A stretch of DNA of 64,000 nucleotides. It comes from Tetradesmus obliquus. Lineage: Eukaryota; Chlorophyta; Chlorophyceae; Sphaeropleales; Scenedesmaceae. The position numbers and the translations under genes were made by a program. Under the pieces are notes generated by a model. That model was given only the letters and a program-made list of their open reading frames with translations, made no database searches and was not told where the DNA came from. The DNA is taken from NCBI GenBank assembly GCA_030272155.1, contig CP126192.1, forward strand, positions 2,638,501 through 2,702,500, read 5' to 3'. Each line of letters opens with the position of its first letter. The stretch's first letter is position 1. Below, piece by piece: positions 56,622-64,000 of the stretch.

Positions 56622-59600
56622 GTTGGCTGGGATGAAGGGAATTGCTGACAGCTTGGGGGAACGAGCTCAGATTCCAGGAGAAGGGGTCCTTGTGGGTTGT
56701 CCAACGTGGCTGTTGCAGCTGCTGCAGGAGTGCCTGCAGGACAGTAAGTGGCAGTGTCAACAATCTGGCAGAACTCCAAAAAGCGACTGCAGACAAGCTG
56801 TTAATAGCAGTGGTATGACATTTTTTAAACAAATTCGTAGTTCATATAACAAATTTGTTGGAAAGGCGTTCTGCGCTGCTGTGTGGAGCGGGCGGTACTT
56901 TGCCAGGCCTGCCCTGACACGCTGCTCGTGCAGTGCCCTGGCACGGCCATGGATGTGATCTGCCGTAATCCAAATCTGGTTGAAATTGTGATGACACTGC
57001 ATGCTCCACAACAAGCTTGCTGCTCTCTGTAGGCTGCAAGTCGTCCAGTCGGGCGTGCATGCGCTGCCGCTTCAATTGCTGACGAGTCAACAGATTATTT
57101 GATAAGCTCCCTTGGAAGCCGACAACTAACCTAGAACGCCTTACAGCGAGCAGGATGGAAGAAAGCCCTGACAGGATGTCTGGATGTCAGACTGATTGTC
57201 TTTTGCGAGATGCTTTTGTCCGTGGCAGCCTAGGTTGGTCTAAACAGCAGGCAACCGTGATCATGAAGTAGTCTAATGCTTTCTGCCCCTTGAATCGACC
57301 AAGTAAAGCTTATATAGGGCAGGTTGTCATTGGTGGTCGTCATTTTTTCAAACCGAACGTCAAACCACCATGTTAGCCTGGCAACCCCAGCTGCTAACAG
57401 TGTAATAGTGCAAATATTTCGCAAAGGCTTGACAAACACAATCGAACGTGTCACTTGAAGTCGCTGGCAGGGGCTACTTGCAGCAGTGACTCATACACCT
57501 GCTGCTGCTGCCGCCGCTGCTGCTGCTGCTGCTGCTGCTGTGTCATGCTGCTACTGCTGCAGTGCTGTTGCTGCTGCTGTCGCCTTGCGCATTGTGAAAG
57601 AGCTGCAAGCCACACAGTTGGTACGCCACAACAGTTGTTTGCAACGTAGCCATTGGGGAAGAGGCGCACATGGCTTGAGCCACATGTGCTACATGTTCTC
57701 CGACTTGCAAAGACTCGGTTGTAAGCTGGGCATGTTTGCAGCTTTTGGCCATGAAGCCAATTGCTCTTGTGGAGTTGTGATCACACCAATCAGGGTATAT
57801 CACCTGATGTGTCCTGAATATGCTGCCTTCAGCTGTGCCGTGCTGCACCTTTTACTGCATGACGTTTGTCCTGCAGCACGGCAGTCGCACACCATGCTGC
57901 TGTCAGTCACTGACACACCGGTTGCCTGCAGTTCAAACCAATCGTGTTCGTGAGCTCACTGACATAACATGCCAGCAAATGGCAGTACCGAAGCACTTGC
58001 AGGAGCGGCAGTCAACCAAGAGATGCAACCCCCGCAACAAAACAACCTGCACCTGCAATATGATACGTCTGGCCTGCGCTATTCTTGAGCATCGGGTGGT
58101 TCAGTCTGCTTCATGCCTGGCCAGCGGCTAGCATGTTGGCGCACAAAGTGCTGTGGCTGCCACCTGTGTGACTCAGCATCCGTTGCCACGCCTATGGCGG
58201 GAGTGGCATTCTCGCCTGACGATGGTGACGGTGTCAGCAATGTGCATGCACAGCTGCTTTGTTTCTGTGTTTGCACCACCCGATGGGGTTGTTCGGCTTG
58301 CAACGCTTTGTGGATACTTGACATGGGCAATCTGCTGCAGCAGGTTACAACAAATACCAGCAGTAGCGTTGACATACTACAATGGCTGTGTTATGCCAGG
58401 CAGCTGCGGTCAGCGCTCGAGCAGGCTGACATCAGTAAAGCCTTTGGTGCGAACAGCCAGCATGGCCAGCATTCATGTTGGAAGAACTGCAGCGAGCTTG
58501 CAGGAAGTAGCATACAGCTCCCTGTGCGCACAGCATGTTCTGTCACATGCACGGTGGTGTCTGGCAGAGGCGGGTGAGCGAGGCACACACGCTGCGTGCT
58601 GTGCGCTGAAGCACGACTGCAACACTTACCACGCCAGGCCGCGGACACATCTGCTGCTGGCGTGTGGGTGAACGTATCAACAGCAAGCCATGTGCAGGAT
58701 CCTGCAGGATGCGCTGTCAGGTGGCGTATGCAGCCTCTGTGGCAGCCCATGCGCAGCACTATACTTCTGCCGGGATGCAGTGGCACATGCGGCTGCAGGT
58801 GGCGCCTTCCAGTGAGCAAATCATATGACAGGTGGTTCACTGTGCAGGTGCACTGTACAGTACGCATGTGTCATCACTACAGTGCAGCCATGCACAAACG
58901 TGCATATGTCGTCACCTCTTCGTCTGCAAGCAGCCTCACACGCAGATTCCTGGTGCTTGAAGTTACAATGTATAGTTATCCCAGCACAGGAGCACTCAGT
59001 CTTCACAACACGTTGCATGGCTTCCATGCTCTACCTGACTGGCTGGTAGGAGCAATACAAACAACTTGAAAGTTGTGTGGCGACAAGCGAAGAACAGGCA
59101 TGTACTCCACTGCTGAGACAGATCTATGGTTGAACACACTGCAGCTGCTGCTCATGCTGAGCATGAGCAGTGCACACGCCTGTTCAACTTACGTAAATAT
59201 TCGCAATCAAGCCTTACATTCAAATATTTTTTTCCAGGAAATTTCGCATCAGTTGCTGCGAAGTGTTGGTTGTTTCAAGTAAAGTGTTATAACCAGGTTG
59301 TAGTCGGGTTTGAATGTGCAACGCCTAGTAACATCGCCACAGCCAGCCTATAAAAAGGCAGCACAGCTCACTGATGTTCAGCTATACTCTGATTCATCTG
59401 CCTTCTGCTAGCGGTTTTTTTAGTTCGCCACGATAGCACTGCATCCACGAGACAACGTTCACGACGACAACACAGAAACACATCCTTGTCTTCCGCCTTC
59501 ATTTTCTTGTCAAGAACCAAGGTGGGTAGCTGGGATTGTGCTTCGCCGCAAACGCTCGTGAGCGGGAAAGCACACGGTCAGAAGCAGCACATGCACGTCT

Positions 59601-59970
59601 CGGCCAGCGGCATAGGCTGATGACGGCGCTCTTGCGACGTTTCGGTTTGGTTTTCAAGGCTGGGCATGGGCACGAAGCAACCGCAGCACGAGCAGAGCTA
59701 TGCCAGTGTGGAATCAGGCTGCAGGAAGCATGCTGCTGGCAACGCTACACACATCAGATGCAGGCACTGCTTGCATGCTGCAGCTTCATGATGCTGTGCA
59801 CGTTTCAACATGTGATACTCTCCAGCTACTAAGAGCTATCGCTATTGCTGCTGCATCTCGGATTTTGGCTGTCCTGCAGGACCCTCTACTGTTCCTGCTC
59901 AAGCTCTCCCCACGCACCGCCCTTCAAGTAGACCCCTCCTGCAGTGTACCTGAAACCCTGCCAAATCAAG
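56622..59970. promoter_or_regulatory. Divergent region between the two expansin-like genes
   Basis: This 3.35 kb holds both promoters. A CCTATAAAAAGG sequence (TATAAAAA at 59349-59356) lies about 615 bp upstream of the plus-strand start and is the best TATA candidate in the window; the transcript would then have a long or spliced leader. ORFs within (57486-57953, 58113-58671, 58391-58867) overlap in several frames and show no family motif. Confidence 0.4.
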
Positions 59971-62070
59971 ATGCCTACATCACTGCGACCTTTCTACACC
60001 TTGGCGGCACTTCTCAGTGCAGTGCTGCTGTTCAGCTCCTTCAGCAACATATCTGCAGACGACTACACCTACGGCAGGGCCACTTTCTACGATGACAACC
60101 AGCAGTGAGTCACTTGCAGCTCATGTACTCGTCAGCCCCAAAAGGCCGGTATTGCTCACTGTTTAGTGCTCTGCCAACACTTGTGGTGCCTGCAAGGAGT
60201 ACAGCATGTGTCAGCCAATGTCAATCGTTCACATGCCAGATACCAGCTGCTTGCGACAAGCAGTCGCTCAGCAGCAACACCCAATATGTCAAACACCAGG
60301 GCCTGGCATGACAAGTCATCTGGTGGCCTATAATATCCTTGGTTCTGCCTTGTGCAGGGGTTCCTGCAAGTTCTACAACAACATCCCAGAGTGGTATGGT
60401 GCCTGGCCAGACTCTCAGGCTGGCTTCCCCAACTGCGGGTGAGTTGGACTGGTGTTCGCTTGTAAGATGAGCATGTATGCTTGCAGGACGCCATATCGCC
60501 ACTCTGCATGGGTCGTGTTGCTTGCAGCATAACTGTCCTGCAATCCGTGTGACGCACAACACCACCTGTGGTAACAACATTCTATGTGTTTTGCCTCTTG
60601 CAGGAGCTGCTGGGAAGTGAGCTGCGTAGACAGCGACTTCTCAGATGGCTACGGGGCGACCATGCAACGGTCCAGTGCCTGCTATGACACCAGCAAGTCA
60701 GTTGTCATCAAGATTGTGGACAGGTGAGGAGTCATGTCATCCAGTTCTTGTTGTGAGCGTCTGCAGACCAATGTCCTGCAAGCAGGACATGCATGCAACC
60801 AACAACACCATCCCATGTTGTGGACTGACATTTCAAGGCTACATTCTAGTGCTCAACCTCCAGTTGTTTAAATCCACGCTCTGCTTGGCTTCTGCTGCAG
60901 CAGCACAGAGCCTGTGCTGCCTTGCACTTGTGTCTACAGCTGTCAATGAACTTTCTGCCTTGTCCATGTTTTTGTTGAACCTTGCAGTTGCCCGTGTGTG
61001 CACCAGAACTTCTACAGCAACCAAAGGTGCGCGAGTAAACAATTACAATTCTGTTGAATTAGGTTTTGAGTCAACCCTGGTTGAGGTACTGCATCAAAAC
61101 CATCTGTGTTCCTTGTTATTATGCTTAGTTACGAGCCACTGCTTCTTATGTGCATGTGAAACTCGGTTGGTTTCTATCTTGTGGTTGCCCACGCTGACTT
61201 GTGTCTGCTGCTGTTGCTGCTGTTGCGTCCTGCAGGTGGTGCTGCGGTGACATGCAGCACCTGGACATTGGCAGGAGGACCTTCCAGGAGGTATGGCGGA
61301 CAGCTGCTAAGCTGTTGTTGCTGCCTGCTGCACTTCACTGCCTCGCACGTGTTCTTTCCAGCCTGTCTTCCATGCAGCATTTTGTGAGTGACATTGGTCA
61401 TGCTGCAGGGCGGAGGAATGTTTGTGCAAGACAGCAATGAGCCGGTAGAAGACAGCACGGCCACTTCTGCTGGCCGCTGCATATATGATGCTTGAATGTC
61501 AGCCATGTGTTCTCGAAAATTTCACTTTCATTATCAACCCTGGTCATTCCTTTTCCTCCTGCATTACTTTGTGATTGCAGCTGGCTGATGAGAAGTGGGG
61601 CGTGATTGGCCTCAGGTGGAAGCCTGCATCTTGCGACCAGCTTGGCCCCAGGGGTGGCGGCTCATCTCAGGTGCGTGATAGCAGCAAAGCCAGCAGCACA
61701 TCTAGCATGATGCTTGCACTGTGCTTACACTGCTGCCTCAGGACCTTGAATCCACTTTGCCTGAACGTCTGTGGTGTGCCAGACCAGCTCAAGGGTGTTA
61801 CTGTTAGAGAGTAGCCACGCTGTTCTGAAAATAGTGCAGCTTGCAACACGTCTGTGTGTCAATTCTGTTGTACTGTATTTGCAGGGTGCCCCTGCCACAG
61901 CGCCCCCCAACAACCAAGGCAGTCCTGACAATGGCAGCGGTGGCTCCTCAAGCGACAGTGGCAACAACGGCGGCAACAACGGCGGCAACAACGGAGGCTG
62001 GTCAGGCTGGAACAAGCCCAGGCAAAGGTCGTTTGGCGACTGGTTCGCACGGTGGGGACCCCATCGATAG
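59971..62070 (+). CDS. Expansin-like secreted protein B with Gly/Asn-rich tail
   Basis: Seven exons in phase: 59971-60104, 60358-60438, 60604-60723, 60988-61026, 61236-61290, 61581-61670, 61885-62070; 234 residues. The signal peptide (LAALLSAVLLFSSFSNISA) is followed by DDYTYGRATFYDDNQQG. Then come NNIPEWYGAWPDSQ, CGSCWEVSCVDSDFSDGYG, SCPCVHQNFYSNQR, WCCGDMQHLDIGRRTFQE and DEKWGVIGLRWKPASC. Introns 1, 2, 3 and the last shared one match gene A in position and phase; the intron after SNQR is extra. Exon 7 adds a linker-like tail of Gly, Ser and Asn with NNGG repeats, ending in a basic, Trp-containing stretch (WSGWNKPRQRSFGDWF) that could bind wall polysaccharide. That role is inference. The gene lies head to head with gene A. 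Confidence 0.87.
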
Positions 62071-63916
62071 TGTTCAGCTGCATGCTACTGCCCTGCAGGC
62101 TGCATACATCCAGCGTATGCAGCAAGTTCACTGGTTGTGTTGCCTACAGCCCACACTTTTGTTGCCGCAGCGACACAACTCTGTGTGCATGCCAGGCATA
62201 TCGTGGTTGTCTCATGCAGCTGATGTACAGCTGCTGTCCCGCAGCTGCTGCCTAAACCTCTGTGCCTTCAGGGACACCAGCGGCAAATTTTCACATGGCG
62301 CCTGCTGCTGTTCCTGCCTGCAGTGGGTGGATGGGCCAGGGATGGTAGAGCTTGGCTGATGGGCTTGTCAGACCTCTGCAGGGTGTACTCGGCTGCTTGT
62401 CAGAAACCCAATCCGTGCTATTGGTGGTGGGCACGTGTGCTACCTTGGTTATTTTGTCAGATCCACAGTGCCTCCTTTGCAATAGGATGGCTTGCTACCT
62501 GCATGAAGAACGTGATCAGATGCAATGTTAAGTGCTGCATGGACCTGGTTGTGGTCCTTTGTTTTGTCATGCCATCAACTGGGATACCTTGAGCGTGACC
62601 TGGTTTGCTGCGAGCACAACTGCTTGCTTGTGATGACGTGTAGAGTGCTTGCTCTGCTTGCGCTGAGCGCTGGCCATTGACTATGCGTGATTCCATGGGA
62701 ACTCTTCTGGACACATGACAACGCACAGCTGCCTTGATTTGGCAGCCACAGATTTTGTCACAAAGGGATGGTGCCTATCATCTCTTGATTGCATCGTGAT
62801 TTTATCATCATGCTGCTGATGATGAATGTTTTGTATGCACACTTCTTATGTAGCACAACGCTTCCTGAAGTGTAGGTGATGGTCAATTGGGCATCCTCTA
62901 GTAAAATGATCCTGTAATATATTGTGTAGATTCGTATGCTGCTGGGCTGTAGATGTATGCTTCTAGGACTCTGTGATTGTATCATCTCACAGCTGCACAT
63001 GCAGGCCATATGCATATGTGATGTGTTGTTAAGTGTTTTATGTGGAACCTCAATGGGATCCCTATGACACAGGAAGTTCCATGGCTGCAGATCACATGTT
63101 TGATTGCTACCAAGACTTGTACAGCTTGCTCACACAACTTTTGTGTGACCTTTATAGGTTTTGTAACATGAGATACTAGTTACATGTGGGTCATGGCACC
63201 ATTTCAGACGGTAGCAGCCACAAACACAGTGAAACCGGGGTCCTCAACCAGTAATGATGCAATACGATGTTACCAGAGTGTGCCACTTCTGGTCCGGAAA
63301 AGACAGAGTGCCGCTTATGAAGGCACTAACATCTGTAACGGGCCTTTGCTGTGCCTAGAGCAGACAATGATATGTTCTCTGCTGCAGCGTTCAACTAGTG
63401 CGCACAACAGCAAGTCACACATTGCACGACTCGGGACTTGGGCCTTGCATCAGGCGCGCAACCGACTGGAAATCAAAGAGTAACAGCAAATCTCACACTC
63501 TCCGACGTGCAAGCAAGGCTCGAAACAGTGCTCCCAAACACAGGCAGGAGTTCTGAGCAGCTGTGGCAGCTTGCCCATGTAGGGCTGCAAAGGTCCAAAC
63601 ACTCGTAAACATTGAATGTAAGAAGCAGTATCCAACTGCGGGCCTCATCCAAGCCCCGCCCCCAATCCAACAACCCCTGTGCATCATGTGCATGACGGCA
63701 AGCCTCAGCGCGATATGTGCTGTGAGCGCCACGGAGTGTTCTGCGCATCCTGTGCCTCCAAAGCTTCAGGAGACTACAGACAATACATGATGCATGCGCA
63801 TGCAATTACGGACACCTGCTCGCTGCAGCAGGGCACGAGCCCATGCGCGCTGCATAATTCCGTGCAATTGCTGGCGCGACTACTGTTGTTGTTGCTGCTG
63901 CTGCTGCTGCCGGCAT
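62071..63916. other. Intergenic region between expansin B and the second HHE gene
   Basis: About 1.8 kb between convergent genes. A TGTAA at about 62912 could serve expansin B. The part from 62750 to 63200 is AT-rich. No ORF resembles a protein family. The last 40 bp (CAG-type repeats, minus sense) resemble the 3' UTR of the first HHE gene. Confidence 0.4.
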
Positions 63917-64000
63917 TCACAGCGGCGGCGCCCCCTCGAAGCGCACCAGGTCCCTCAGGAAGTCCAGCGGCACACACGCGCTGTTGGTAATGATGTTCAG
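63917..64000 (-). CDS. Second HHE hemerythrin-type protein, last exon only
   Basis: The minus strand from 64000 encodes LNIITNSACVPLDFLRDLVR and on to FEGAPPL and a stop at 63919-63917. The first HHE gene ends in LNIVANAAAMPLDFLRDLVR and the same FEGAPPL. The similarity continues past the stop into a GGCAGCAGCAG-rich 3' UTR. This is therefore the C-terminal end of a paralogue whose remainder lies beyond the right edge. The 28 codons are open. The metal-binding helices are not in view, so intactness cannot be judged. Confidence 0.8.
   Translation of the reverse strand: MNIITNSACVPLDFLRDLVRFEGAPPL

Overview
The window is nuclear DNA of a green alga. The evidence is intron-dense genes with short exons, GT-AG introns, CAG/CTG triplet runs in both exons and introns, poly-Ala, poly-Gln and poly-Ser tracts, candidate TGTAA polyadenylation signals, and expansin-like and gametic-type secreted proteins. 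A Chlorophyceae alga of the Scenedesmus/Tetradesmus or Chlamydomonas kind is the best guess, but the species cannot be fixed from the sequence alone. Most listed open reading frames are shadows. I rebuilt the real genes exon by exon from family similarity, splice sites and intron phase.

Layout. 1-3321 (-): TFIIE alpha, cut by the left edge. 3789-8047 (+): BRAP2-type RING/UBP ubiquitin ligase. 9174-12474 (-): TRF4-type non-canonical poly(A) polymerase. 13231-14796 (+): Mediator subunit MED7. 16841-21880 (-): secreted trypsin-like protease. 22782-23311: non-autonomous DNA element with 38-bp perfect terminal inverted repeats. 24240-27047 (-): TraB-domain protein. 27457-35468 (+): eIF2B epsilon, 16 exons. 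36856-38700 (+): MYND zinc-finger protein. 39731-43960 (-): NSE3/MAGE subunit of SMC5/6. 44040-44416: second small inverted-repeat element. 45412-48056 (+): hemerythrin HHE protein. 48869-50858 (+): type II membrane protein, probably a glycosyltransferase. 52059-53225 (-): small membrane protein. 55059-56621 (-) and 59971-62070 (+): two expansin-like paralogues. 63917-64000 (-): last exon of a second HHE protein, cut by the right edge.

How the genes relate. Three pairs are head to head over 410-760 bp (TFIIE alpha/BRAP2, TRF4/MED7, TraB/eIF2B epsilon), so shared bidirectional promoters are likely. TFIIE alpha, MED7, TRF4 and eIF2B epsilon are housekeeping gene-expression factors. The right third is different: HHE(+), expansin(-), expansin(+), HHE(-) form a nested inverted set of paralogues.

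The most striking signal is not a gene. Intron after intron carries tandem, diverged copies of the adjoining splice junction: a piece of exon plus its donor or acceptor. The extreme case is NSE3 exon 6, whose last bases and GTAAGC donor are repeated six times at 37 bp. Introns also concentrate CTG runs in sense orientation just before the 3' splice site. One eIF2B epsilon intron holds a very AT-rich insert that looks like plastid DNA.
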